From positions 1 through 29,979 of the forward strand of contig JAJQDK010000032.1 in the NCBI GenBank assembly GCA_021202245.1: a DNA stretch of 29,979 nt, read 5' to 3'. Positions 9,224-18,150 of the stretch are shown piece after piece. The notes under the pieces are model-generated. The model had not been told where the DNA came from. It made no database searches and worked only from the letters and a program-made list of their open reading frames with translations. Numbering within the stretch: the first letter of the stretch is position 1; every line of letters starts with the position of its first letter. A program made the translations under genes and the position numbers. Source of the stretch: Clostridiales bacterium (GTDB taxonomy: Bacteria > Bacillota > Clostridia > Oscillospirales > Acutalibacteraceae).

Positions 9224-9251
9224 TGTATATGTTAACACAAAAATCGGTCAA
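9224..9251 (-). promoter_or_regulatory. Probable promoter of the polysaccharide operon
   Basis: On the minus strand TTGACC (9246-9251) and TATACA (9224-9229) are 16 bp apart, about 40 bp before the SDR start codon. No other good candidate was seen in this divergent intergenic region. Confidence 0.5.
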
Positions 9252-9374
9252 AAGTAAGCCGAACACGCATTTGCAATTATATGTGCCATTTTTAATGATA
9301 AATTTGTCAAATAATTGCCATTTTGCTTGAAGTGTATCGGTTTTTCGTGTCTGTAATTTCACCCGATTTCGGCG

Positions 9375-9403
9375 TTGACAAAGCCGAATTAAAGAAATAA
9401 AAT
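9375..9403 (+). promoter_or_regulatory. Promoter of the metallophosphoesterase gene
   Basis: TTGACA (9375-9380), 17-bp spacer, TAAAAT (9398-9403). The -35 hexamer sits in the loop of an inverted repeat TTCGGC (9368-9373) / GCCGAA (9383-9388), which could be an operator. Confidence 0.65.
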
Positions 9404-9452
9404 ACTGTTATCGGTCAATCCATCGCAATGCCGCTGTGAAAGGAGCAAATAA

Positions 9453-10292
9453 ATGCGTAAAAAAATCAAAATTCTTTTATCCGTCGTCTTAATTATAGTT
9501 GCTGTGACAATCGCAGACGGAATATACTGCACCAATGTTATACATACAACGTACTATAGCTTTACAAACGATAAGAATGACGCCGCCATGCATTTTGTGC
9601 TCATATCTGATTTGCACAACAAGGAATTCGGCGAAGATAACGTCCGGCTCGTAAACAAAATCAAAGAGCAAAATCCCGATTTTATCGCCGTGGACGGAGA
9701 TATGGTTACACGTTATTTTGAGGATGACAGCGTAATGAAGGAGCTGCTGTCACAGCTCACCGAAATTGCCCCAGTTTACTGCTGCCTCGGCAACCACGAA
9801 AGAGATTTGGCGGATAAAATCGACTTTGAGAGCGAGATAAACAGCACCGGAGCCCTGCTTCTCGACAACGAATATATTGAATTTGACACGGGGAACGGAA
9901 CCGTACTTATCGGAGGAATGTCCGACTATCCATATTATGAATATGATGCCCCGGATTATGATAACGACGAGCGGTATTTTTGGGACGACTTCAAGGAAGC
10001 CTCTGAAAATCAGTATTCAATTCTGCTTCATCACCAGCCCGAATACATCGGAAATATAGTAACCGACAGCAATGTGGATTTAGTCCTTTGCGGTCATACT
10101 CACGGCGGACTTATACGTCTGCCGTTTATAGGAGGGCTGTTTGCGCCGAATCAGGGCTTCTTTCCCGAATATGACACAGGTCAGTTTGACTTCGGAACCA
10201 CCCATATGGTCATTACATCGGGACTCGGCAACTCCAATCCGCTTTTCCGCATAAATAACTGCGCTGAAATCTGCGTTATCGATATAAATTGA
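9453..10292 (+). CDS. Membrane-anchored metallophosphoesterase (YkuE-like)
   Basis: This 279-residue protein is a calcineurin-like metallophosphoesterase. An uncleaved hydrophobic segment (residues 6-22) should anchor it with the enzyme outside the membrane. The metal ligands are in place: ISDLHN (Asp53, His55), VDGDMV (Asp83), LGNHERD (Asn114, His115), LLHHQPE and CGHTHGG. Relatives such as YkuE are thought to act on lipid-linked or cell-envelope phosphoesters. An acidic, tyrosine-rich insert lies between the third and fourth motifs (DYPYYEYDAPDYDNDERYF). AAAGGAG precedes the ATG. It is convergent with the membrane-protein gene, only 11 bp separating the stops, with no clear terminator between. 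Confidence 0.9.
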   Translation: MRKKIKILLSVVLIIVAVTIADGIYCTNVIHTTYYSFTNDKNDAAMHFVLISDLHNKEFGEDNVRLVNKIKEQNPDFIAVDGDMVTRYFEDDSVMKELLSQLTEIAPVYCCLGNHERDLADKIDFESEINSTGALLLDNEYIEFDTGNGTVLIGGMSDYPYYEYDAPDYDNDERYFWDDFKEASENQYSILLHHQPEYIGNIVTDSNVDLVLCGHTHGGLIRLPFIGGLFAPNQGFFPEYDTGQFDFGTTHMVITSGLGNSNPLFRINNCAEICVIDIN

Positions 10293-10303
10293 TTTTCGAT
10301 AGA

Positions 10304-12054
10304 TTATTGCAGCGAAAAACTATATATGCAGTAATGGCTAACGCTCTGATACTCTAAACATTCTACAGTCTCACCTTCCGAATAATATTTTTGCAAATAC
10401 TTCCGCATCATATCGACCTGCGAATTGTCGTTGTCATCAACAAAATAAACACCATCATTCAAAAGGTTTGCATACATATTGTCCGTTCCGAAATTTTTCA
10501 TTTCTTCTTTATAGTTCGGATGCCCGTAATATGTGCAGCTAAATGTTTCACAGATACCGTATATATCTTTATCTTCTACGGAATATACAGAATCGTCTGA
10601 TATCGAGATATTTACACATCTTGCGATTTCGAATTTTTTGTCTGAATTATCTTCAATATACTGTTCCAACTCCAAAATTTCCTCACCGGCTTGATAACGT
10701 TTCAGAGAATCGTTAGCTACATTGCTCACATACAATCCGAAAAGTGAAGTAATCACCAGTAGAATAGATGTCAGCGACAAAAATAATTTTTTCTTGCTTC
10801 TGAAAAATTTTTGTACCCACTCTCTGCATTCGTCAAATGAAAATGAATAAAATAAATATATAATTGCAGAAACCCATAAAACATATACTGCTCTGAAGGG
10901 GGCTCTGCCAAAAAAACCAAAGGTACAAATAAAAGCAAAAAGCGACAACCATTAAGAAAATCGGTATAAAACAATTCCTTTTTTTGCACACTATGATAAA
11001 CGGTATTAAAACAAAAACAAAAGCAAGACAAACCATACCTTTATCGCCTAAAGCTATTATAAATCCGATTTCTGTTTCAAACATTTCTTTTATAGTACTT
11101 ACAATATATTGCGTTTCTAAAATATTATTAGGCTGAATATCCTTTATTTGCTGTAACTTTTCAAGTGTAAATGCACCTTCATCGTCCATATATCCGGCTC
11201 GCAACATTGCAATATCATTCTCATCTATGCCGATTTTATCATATTCCTCTTCATAGCTATCACAATCAACAATAGTGTGGTCCCAAACCACTGAACGTGC
11301 AGTAGTATACTGCTTATAGTACGACAATTCATCAGTTGAGGTGTTTATAGCATCCGAGACGTAATATACCGAAAAACAAACAGCAACCGTAATAATGCAT
11401 ACAATAAGTCGTTTTGGCGCAAAAATGATTTTAAACATATTCGATATTTTCCTTTGCGGCTTGCCTATTGAAAAATATTGAGATATTGACTTAGCAATTA
11501 CAAAGCAAACAGCCATAACCAAAGCAACTTCAAAAATTTTAAATCTGTAGGTTGAACCGATCAAAATAAATACTGCACCGATTATTGTTCCCAATTTCCA
11601 CTTAGAGCGATTTATGTAATGGATAATGCAAAGAAATCCTGCAACACATATCAAAGCAGGTGCCCTTGTAAACGATATTGTCAAATAATGATTAACAGCA
11701 AAAAATCCGTTCAAAAACAAAGTTATGCAAAGCGCTGTTATCGTATTAAATTTATCGAGAAATACTCGTGTTATTGCCGTAAAAGCGCAAAAGCAGAAAA
11801 ATAAATGTACAGTCACAAAAGCATTTAGCGGATAGATTATATTTTGAATAAAACCGCAGAATAAACACAAAAAATAATTTGTAAAAACTATTTTATAATC
11901 TCCATCAGCAATAAATAATGAATATGTTTGATTATCTGCAATTTCATAATATGTTTCGCCAATTATTAAAAACAGTATTGCTATTATAAGATTTATAAAA
12001 AGTGCAAGCAAAAACTTATAACAGCTTTTTTTCTTTAAATTTTTTCAACGTCAT
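10304..12054 (-). pseudogene. Multi-pass membrane protein of unknown function (glycosyltransferase-like topology), two frameshifts
   Basis: Three frames combine into one protein of 582 residues. From the ATG at 12054 (preceded by AGAGGAGAAAG) the frame MTLKKFKEK breaks at the T7 run 12026-12032, and the long frame breaks again at the A7 run 10910-10916 (WFFGRAPFRAVYVLW spans the joint). Removing one base from each run gives exactly 583 codons. The N-terminal ~400 residues hold about nine membrane helices, with TRAPALICV and GSTYRFKIFEVAL. A periplasmic loop follows, then more helices and a soluble C-terminal domain of about 140 residues. This layout resembles polyprenyl-phosphate-dependent glycosyltransferases (GT-C), but no diagnostic motif was recognised. 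It starts 17 bp after metH stops, so it may share that transcript. Confidence 0.6.
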
Positions 12055-12071
12055 TATAAACTTTCTCCTCT

Positions 12072-14456
12072 CTAACCTAACACCTTTTTTGCTGCATCAA
12101 CGCTTTCCTTTGCATCTCTGCAATAGTAATCGGCGCCGATTTTCATAGCGTATTCCTTTGTGAGAACCGCACCGCCGACAAATACAACGCATTTGCTTGA
12201 GCCGTCCTCATTCTGAAGCTCTTTTCTTTCTCTTATCAGCTTGATTGTATCCTCCATACTCTTGAGGGTTGTTGTCATAAGTGCTGAAAGCCCGATCATT
12301 TTTATATTCTGCTCGACCGCCGTATCAACAATCAGCTGAGGATCGCCGTCCCTGCCCAGGTCGACAACCGTCTAACCGTAGGTGTCGCGCAAAGCCGTAA
12401 CGATATTTTTACCTATATCGTGGATGTCGCCCTTAACCGTGGCAAGAATAATCTTTCCCTTGCTGACAGGCGAACCGCTTGTCCTTGAGATGTGTCTTTT
12501 TATTACCTCAAAACATTCCTGAGCCGTGTTTGCGCTCTGAATAAGCTGCGGCAAAAATATTTTGTTCTTTTCAAAATCATCACCGACTCTGTCAAGCGCC
12601 GGGATGAGCATTTCATTAACAATTTGCATAGCATCCGTCGTTTCAAGGAGCTTTTCCGTAACAGAAGCTCCTTCTTTTTTCAGTCCGCTGTAAACTGCGG
12701 TAAAAATATCCATATCCGACGACTGCCGGGGCGCGCTCGCCTGAGGCGCCGCATCGTTGTAGTGATTTATAAAATCCACGGAATTTTTGTCAATGCCCGT
12801 GAGTACCCTGTAGGCGCGAACCGCTCCCGTTATCGACTCGACATTAGGATTGACAATGGGCAAATCAAGTCCCTCTTCAAGAGCCATTGTGAGAAAGGTT
12901 CTTGTAACAAGCTCTCTGTTGGGAAGTCCGAATGAAATATTTGAAACGCCCAAGCACGTTTTACAGCCCAGCTCGGTCTTAACCCTGTGCAAAGCCCTAA
13001 GCGTTTCAACGCAGGCGTCCTGCTCAGCGGAAACCGTCAGCGTCAGGCAATCAATATAAACATCTTTTCTGTCAATGCCTACAGCCTGCGCACGCTCAAC
13101 AATACGTTTTGCAATTTCAAATCTGTCCTCTGCGGTTTTGGGGATACCGCCCTCGTCAAGGGTAAGGCCCACAACCGACGCGCCGTATTTTTTAACAAGC
13201 GGCAAAACCGAGCGCAGACTTTTTTCCTCACCGTTTACGGAATTTACTATCGGCTTTCCGTTATAGTACCTCAGTCCTGCGGCAAGCACATCGGGCTTGG
13301 TCGAGTCAATCTGCAAAGGTGCGTCGCAAACGCTTTGTATTGCCTTAACTACACGCACCATCATTTCCTTTTCATCAATTTCGGGGTGTCCGACATTTAC
13401 GTCAAGAATTTCCGCTCCGCCGCTGACCTGATTTAAAGCCTGCGTAAGAATATAATCAATATTATTGTCAACAAGTGCCTGTTTAAATACCTTTTTGCCC
13501 GTAGGATTTATTCGTTCGCCGATAATCCTCGGACAGTTAATTTCAACAGCCGTGCTTGCGCTGCAAACAACGGTGTCAACGCATTTCCTCTGCGGCTGAT
13601 ATTTTTTATCCGCAAGCGCTTTGTTCAGCCTCGCAATATACTCCGGAGTTGTGCCGCAGCAGCCGCCTACGATTTTTACGCCGTATTTCAAAAGCGAGAT
13701 AACGCTCTTTGCAAAGTCATCCGGCATAACATTGTATTCGTTGCTGTTAGGGTCGGGCAACCCGGCGTTCGGCTTGATAACAAGCGGTAAATTCGTATAT
13801 CTTGAAATTTCCGATACAATCGGTTCAAGTTCATCGGGACCGAGCGAACAGTTCACTCCGAAAGCGTCTATTCCGAGTCCCTCAAGCGTAACCGCAGCAG
13901 ATGCGGGAGAAACGCCCGTGAAGGTTCTTCCGTTGCGTTCAAACGTCATAGTCGCAATTATCGGCTTGTCGCTGTTCTCCTTTGCGGCAAGCACCGCCGC
14001 CTTCAGCTCATACAAATCGGTCATTGTTTCAAAGACGATAATATCCGCCTCTCTGCCGGCAAGTATCTGCTCCTTATAGTATTCGTAAGCCTCATCAAAC
14101 GACAGAGCGCCGGCAGGCTCAAGCAGCTGGCCTATGGGACCCACATCAAGCGCAACAAGCGCCTGAGTGCCCTCTACGGCTTTTTTTGCATTTTTTACAG
14201 CCGAAGAAATAATCTCATCCACGCCGAAGCCGCTTTCTTTCAGCTTATAGGCGTTTGCGCCGAATGTATTTGCATACACAATATCCGCTCCGCTCTCAAC
14301 ATATTTCTTGTGGAACGAAGCAATAAGCTCCGGAGCGGTAATATTCAGCGTTTCGGGAACGGAATTATACTCCGCTCCGCTTTTTTGTATCATTGTTCCC
14401 ATTGCTCCGTCGAGCAAAATAAATTCCTTTTCGTCAAGAAGTTGTTTAAAATCCAC
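12072..14456 (-). CDS. metH: Cobalamin-dependent methionine synthase, interrupted by an in-frame TAG
   Basis: Transfers a methyl group from 5-methyltetrahydrofolate through cobalamin to homocysteine. The N-terminal homocysteine domain starts LLDGAMGTMIQKSG and has the zinc cysteines in GVNCSLGP and GGCCGTTP. The pterin domain follows (IIGERINPTGKK, DVNVGHPEIDEKEMM, IDSTKPDVL). The cobalamin domain has GDIHDIGKNIV, with the lower-ligand histidine, GLSALMTTT and FVGGAVLTKEYA. A TAG at 12372-12374 (codon 695) falls just after the DxHxxG motif. The frame then continues unbroken for 99 codons of perfect family sequence to a second TAG at 12072. The GTG start at 14456, 5 bp after GAGGAGA, overlaps the upstream gene by 11 bp. 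The reactivation domain is a separate protein, as in many Clostridia. Without readthrough the product lacks most of the B12 site. Confidence 0.92.
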
Positions 14457-15090
14457 AGTGTTCTCCTCTGCTTCTGAATTGACATTCATCACGCATATTA
14501 CAAACCGCGCAGCCGCGCTTACGGCGTTCAATCGGCGAGCTTGAAATACCCAAAACCGCCGTAACCGATTTTGTAGGCACAAGCAGACAGCTTTCGTTTG
14601 TGGTAAGTCCGATTTTGCGTGGAGCGTCAAGCATGGTCAAAAAGCTCTTTTGCAGTTCAATCGGATAATCTCCGTAGCCGGGGCTGAATCTGAACGTCAT
14701 AAAATATCCGTCGTATTTTTCGGCAAGCAATTCATCAACCCTGCCGCACACCTGCTCAACGGCAACGCTTGCAAAGCTGTCAAGCACAACCGCCCTCGCC
14801 ATATCGGACACCTGATTAACCCTTATCAGCCTGTCAATCTCCGCACCCAGGGTTGCGCACATCAGCACTGCTTTTTCACAGCCGGAAAGATGATTTTTTA
14901 TATCATTGCCGTACAAAATTTCCTCACACGGCAAATCCTTTTCAATATACAGATATTTTGGGGCTGCATTGGACAGAATGTCCTTTTCACATTCATCCAT
15001 CAGCGCCTCCATATCGGCATTAAGCTTTATACCCGCTCCGCCGAGGTAGCGTATCGCCTCCCGGCGGTTTAATTTTTTAAGGCTAATCAT
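14446..15090 (-). CDS. Methionine synthase reactivation-domain protein
   Basis: This 214-residue protein corresponds to the C-terminal S-adenosylmethionine-binding activation domain of full-length MetH, here a stand-alone subunit. It would re-methylate inactive cob(II)alamin on MetH using SAM and an electron donor. The diagnostic motif is FRFSPGYGDYPIELQ (the RxxPGYG SAM-binding loop), preceded by LMCATLGAEIDRLIR and AVVLDSFASVAVEQVC. The C-terminus has a cysteine cluster (CAVCNMRDECQF, then HC), which might bind a metal; this is seen in clostridial stand-alone versions. Its ATG overlaps the metF stop (ATGA) and its stop overlaps the metH start, so the three genes are translationally coupled. 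Confidence 0.9.
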   Translation of the reverse strand: MISLKKLNRREAIRYLGGAGIKLNADMEALMDECEKDILSNAAPKYLYIEKDLPCEEILYGNDIKNHLSGCEKAVLMCATLGAEIDRLIRVNQVSDMARAVVLDSFASVAVEQVCGRVDELLAEKYDGYFMTFRFSPGYGDYPIELQKSFLTMLDAPRKIGLTTNESCLLVPTKSVTAVLGISSSPIERRKRGCAVCNMRDECQFRSRGEHCGF

Positions 15091-15950
15091 AAAAGATTTC
15101 CCACAGCATCCGTGATTTTGCGCGCCACATACGGATTGTTCATCGTGTAAAGATGAATTCCGTCAACACCGTTGGCGATTAAATCTACAATTTGCTCAAC
15201 TGCATACGCTATTCCGGCATCTCTGAGCGCCTCGGGCTTGTTCTCGTATTTCTGCATAATTTTTGAAAATTTGGCAGGCAGGCTCGCACCGCACATTGAA
15301 GTCATACGTTCAATCTGACTTTTGTTGGTAACAGGCATTATTCCCGCTTCAATCGGCACATTTATCCCTGCAATTTTGGTGCGCTCCAAAAATCTGTAAA
15401 ACGCCGAGTTATCAAAGAAAAGCTGGCTGATGAGATGCTCCGCTCCCGAATCAACCTTCTTTTTCAGGTTCAGCACATCATCCACCTCGTCCCTTGCTTC
15501 GGCATGAACCTCCGGATAGCAGGCGCCGCCTATGTCAAAGTCACCGTGAGCCTTAATATATGCGCACAAATCACCTGCGTATTTAAATTCCTTTTTAGGC
15601 TCTACGCCCTCAACATAATCGCCTCTCAGGGCAAGAATATTCTCAATTCCGTGCGCCTTTAAATCGTCAAGATTTGAATCAATATCGCTTTTTGTGCTGT
15701 TTACACAGGTCAGATGAGCAACCGACTCAACACCGAAGCTGTGCTTGATTTTTGAGGCTATTTCGCACGTGCGGCTGTGACCGACCGTGCCGCCTGCGCC
15801 GTAGGTAACGCTGATAAAATCGGGCTTGAGCGCGCAAATTTCCTCAAGCTTGCTGTAAATCGACTCTATGGGAGAGGTTTTTTTAGGAGGAAAAACCTCA
15901 AAGGAGTAAATCGTCCTCTGCTTATTATTAAAAATTTCGGTTATTTTCAC
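15087..15950 (-). CDS. metF: Methylenetetrahydrofolate reductase
   Basis: A 287-residue flavoprotein that reduces 5,10-methylene- to 5-methyl-tetrahydrofolate, the methyl donor of the MetH reaction encoded next to it. It has the family start FEVFPPKK, TYGAGGTVGHSRT (folate/FAD site), AHLTCVNSTKSDID, ILALRGDY, ISQLFFDNSAFYRFLE and IEAGIMPVTNKSQIERM, and ends with HLYTMNNP. The length is normal. The start is a GTG at 15948-15950 after GGGTGGT. It is the first gene of the metF - reactivation protein - metH cluster. The short AT-rich upstream sequence (TATGATAATAT-like) may hold the promoter. Confidence 0.94.
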   Translation of the reverse strand: MKITEIFNNKQRTIYSFEVFPPKKTSPIESIYSKLEEICALKPDFISVTYGAGGTVGHSRTCEIASKIKHSFGVESVAHLTCVNSTKSDIDSNLDDLKAHGIENILALRGDYVEGVEPKKEFKYAGDLCAYIKAHGDFDIGGACYPEVHAEARDEVDDVLNLKKKVDSGAEHLISQLFFDNSAFYRFLERTKIAGINVPIEAGIMPVTNKSQIERMTSMCGASLPAKFSKIMQKYENKPEALRDAGIAYAVEQIVDLIANGVDGIHLYTMNNPYVARKITDAVGNLL

Positions 15951-16335
15951 TTTTTACCACCCGTAATCACACATAAAGCTCAAATAGAAAAGCCTGCTCT
16001 GAGCTGTGTTTGAATTTTGCTTACTATATTATCATATTCTATCATATAATGCCGACAAACGCAAACGGAATTGCAGGAAAATCGGAATTCAAAAATGAAG
16101 CTGTCCGCACAATTTGCAATTATCTTACTTATTTGCTTGCTTATTATCTTGCTTATTTTATCAATCGGCTTTCTTTTCTGACGAGCGGCAAGCTGCAAAA
16201 AAGCAAAAAATTTGAAAAATCACATATGAATACACCCGAAGGCGCCTGCATATAAGTTAAATAAGTGCTGTTTAAACCGGAGCTAAGCAAATTTGCGGCT
16301 TAGGTTACAATCAAGACTGTCGGGAGGGCTTTTAT
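15951..16335. other. Divergent intergenic region between metF and spoIIID
   Basis: No gene is supported here. The middle has several TTGCTTATT-like short direct repeats (about 16126-16160). For spoIIID, a GAATA and a CATATAAG separated by 16 bp (about 16228-16256) resemble a sigma-E promoter but match it imperfectly. No S-box, T-box or B12 riboswitch core was recognised before metF. Confidence 0.4.
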
Positions 16336-16608
16336 GTGAAAGGAATAGTTGAGGAACGGGCAGCAATGCTGGGTCGGTACATAATTGAAAACAAAGCAAC
16401 CGTGCGCAAAACGGCAAAGAAATTCGGAGTAAGCAAAAGCACCGTACATAAAGACGTCAGCCAGCGGCTCAAGGTGCTTAATCCGGCGCTTTATCGGGAG
16501 GTGCGTATAGTTCTTGATACAAATAAAAGCGAACGCCACATAAGAGGCGGAATGGCAACTAAAAACAAATATTTGAAGCAGAAGCAATTAAATAATATTG
16601 ATAAGTGA
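16336..16608 (+). CDS. spoIIID: Sporulation transcription regulator SpoIIID
   Basis: A 90-residue DNA-binding protein matching SpoIIID along its whole length. It has the N-terminal RAAMLGRYIIENKATVRKTA, the helix-turn-helix KKFGVSKSTVHKDVSQRL, and the basic C-terminus NKSERHIRGGMATKNKYLK. In Bacillus and Clostridia it works in the mother cell after engulfment, both activating and repressing sigma-E-dependent genes and switching on sigK. Its presence marks the host as a potential endospore former. The start is a GTG at 16336, 9 bp after GGGAGGG. It stands alone. No clear terminator follows, and a promoter for the next gene begins 40 bp downstream. Confidence 0.96.
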   Translation: MKGIVEERAAMLGRYIIENKATVRKTAKKFGVSKSTVHKDVSQRLKVLNPALYREVRIVLDTNKSERHIRGGMATKNKYLKQKQLNNIDK

Positions 16609-16647
16609 TAAATAAAACTGACTTGTGTAAAATCTTTTTACTAAATC

Positions 16648-16676
16648 TTTACTTTTATCTCGGTTTGATGTATAAT
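16648..16676 (+). promoter_or_regulatory. Promoter of the DegT-family aminotransferase gene
   Basis: TTTACT (16648-16653), 17-bp spacer, TATAAT (16671-16676). About 93 nt of leader follow before the ATG at 16775. Confidence 0.6.
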
Positions 16677-16774
16677 TTAATGCGACATTATGCAACGATT
16701 GTACGTCAAAAGTGCGGTGTGCCGCTTTAATTTATTCGTTATGGCAGCCCGCGTTTACACATGGAGATTTTAAT

Positions 16775-17980
16775 ATGAGAAAAATTCCCTTTTCACCGCC
16801 TGACATTTCTCAAGCGGAAATTGACGAGGTTATAAAGGTTGTAAAATCGGGCTGGATTACCACAGGTCCCGAAACAAAGCTTTTTGAAAGCCAAATTGCC
16901 GACTACTGCAATGTCAACAGAGCGGTATGCCTTTCCTCTCAAACCTCCTGCGCCGAGCTTACTCTGCGTATTCTCGGGATCGGGCCGGGCGACGAGGTTA
17001 TTATCCCCGCATACACCTACACCGCCACCGCCTCAATAGTTTATCACGTAGGCGCAAAGCCGGTTATGATTGACTGTAAATGCGGCAGCTATGAAATGGA
17101 TTACGACAAAATGGAGGCGGCTATAAACCACAACACCAAGGCAATCATTCCCGTTGACCTTGCCGGCGTTATCTGTGATTATGACAAAATTTTTGAAGCC
17201 GTTGAACGTCAAAAGGGAGCTTTCCGCCCCAAAAATGAAATTCAGGAAAAATTCGGCAGAGTTTTTGTTATAGCCGACGGAGCCCATGCTTTCGGTGCCA
17301 AACGGCACGGCAAAATGTGCGGTGAGATTGCGGATTTTACAAACTTCAGCTTTCACGCAGTTAAAAATATGACTACCGCCGAGGGCGGCGCTGCCGTTCA
17401 CAGACCTCATGACGGAATTGACGAGGACGATATGTACAGGCAGTATATGCTCCTCTCTCTTCACGGTCAAACCAAGGACGCTTGCCAAAAGGATAAGGTT
17501 GCCGCTTGGGAATATGACGTTGTAGATACTCAGTACAAGTGCAATATGCCCGATGTGCTTGCAGCTCTCGGAGTTGCTCAGCTCTCGAGATACGAAAAAA
17601 TACTTGAGCGCAGGCATCAGCTCATCAGGCTTTACAACGAGGAATTTAAGGATTTGCCGATTCAAGCACTCAATCATTGCGACGAAAACCACCGCAGCAG
17701 CGGGCACCTTTACTTTGTGAGATTTATCGGCAAGGATGCGGAATACCGCAATAAATTTTACAATTTAATGGCTGAACACGGAATAATGTGCAATGTCCAC
17801 TTCAAACCTCTGCCGATGCTCTCGGCTTACAGCAAAAGAGGATTTGACATTTCAAATTATCCTAACGCATATAATATGCACAAAAACCAGCTCACTCTGC
17901 CGCTGAACACAACTCTCAGCGATGACGACGCTTGGTATGTTATCGAAACCTTTAAGCAGTGTATTGATACATTAAAATAA
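16775..17980 (+). CDS. DegT/DnrJ/EryC1/StrS-family aminotransferase
   Basis: A 401-residue pyridoxal-phosphate enzyme of the sugar aminotransferase family (fold type I). These enzymes convert a keto-sugar nucleotide to the amino sugar, usually with glutamate as donor. Family marks are IPFSPPDISQAEIDEVIKVV, SGWITTGPETKLFE, the cofactor-contacting GDEVIIPAYTYTATASI, VIADGAHAFGA (Asp168 for the pyridine nitrogen) and SFHAVKNMTTAEGG, with Lys197 for the Schiff base. The ATG at 16775 is chosen over an upstream in-frame start at 16712 because GGAG lies 8 bp before it. It is not in the polysaccharide operon but could supply an amino sugar for it. It has its own promoter and terminator. The exact substrate is unknown. 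Confidence 0.93.
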   Translation: MRKIPFSPPDISQAEIDEVIKVVKSGWITTGPETKLFESQIADYCNVNRAVCLSSQTSCAELTLRILGIGPGDEVIIPAYTYTATASIVYHVGAKPVMIDCKCGSYEMDYDKMEAAINHNTKAIIPVDLAGVICDYDKIFEAVERQKGAFRPKNEIQEKFGRVFVIADGAHAFGAKRHGKMCGEIADFTNFSFHAVKNMTTAEGGAAVHRPHDGIDEDDMYRQYMLLSLHGQTKDACQKDKVAAWEYDVVDTQYKCNMPDVLAALGVAQLSRYEKILERRHQLIRLYNEEFKDLPIQALNHCDENHRSSGHLYFVRFIGKDAEYRNKFYNLMAEHGIMCNVHFKPLPMLSAYSKRGFDISNYPNAYNMHKNQLTLPLNTTLSDDDAWYVIETFKQCIDTLK

Positions 17981-17992
17981 AATCACAAGATT

Positions 17993-18017
17993 AAAAGCGC
18001 TCCTTCGGGGCGTTTTT
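17993..18017 (+). terminator. Intrinsic terminator after the aminotransferase gene
   Basis: AAAAGCGCTCC pairs with GGGGCGTTTTT around a TTC loop (11 positions including two G-U), and ATTTT follows. Confidence 0.8.
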
Positions 18018-18041
18018 ATTTTCGGCAGGGGCAGAATATTC

Positions 18042-18070
18042 TTGATATCGCCTGATTCGTGTGGTATTAT
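18042..18070 (+). promoter_or_regulatory. Promoter of the adenine deaminase gene
   Basis: TTGATA (18042-18047), 17-bp spacer, TATTAT (18065-18070), about 80 bp before the start codon. No purine-riboswitch core was recognised in the short leader. Confidence 0.6.
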
Positions 18071-18150
18071 TTTCATAAACCGAAATAAACTATTTACAAC
18101 AAATATTCAAACAAGGGGCTTGCCCTAAGTTATAAAATGTGGTGATAATT

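Noticed and set aside
12372..12374. Genome-wide recoding of TAG
   Set aside because: metH and the barstar gene both appear to end at TAG, so TAG acts as a normal stop here.
15951..16100. Possible SAM (S-box) or B12 riboswitch before metF
   Set aside because: The conserved cores of either class are absent, and only a short AT-rich leader is present.
16010..16255. Plus-strand open frame in the metF-spoIIID gap
   Set aside because: No ribosome binding site, unusual composition with repeated TTGCTTATT units, and no recognisable domain.
17033..17707. Long minus-strand frame within the aminotransferase gene
   Set aside because: Shadow of the DegT-family gene on the plus strand, whose active-site motifs are clear.
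18071..18150. Possible purine riboswitch before ade
   Set aside because: The leader is too short and lacks the three-way junction sequences.
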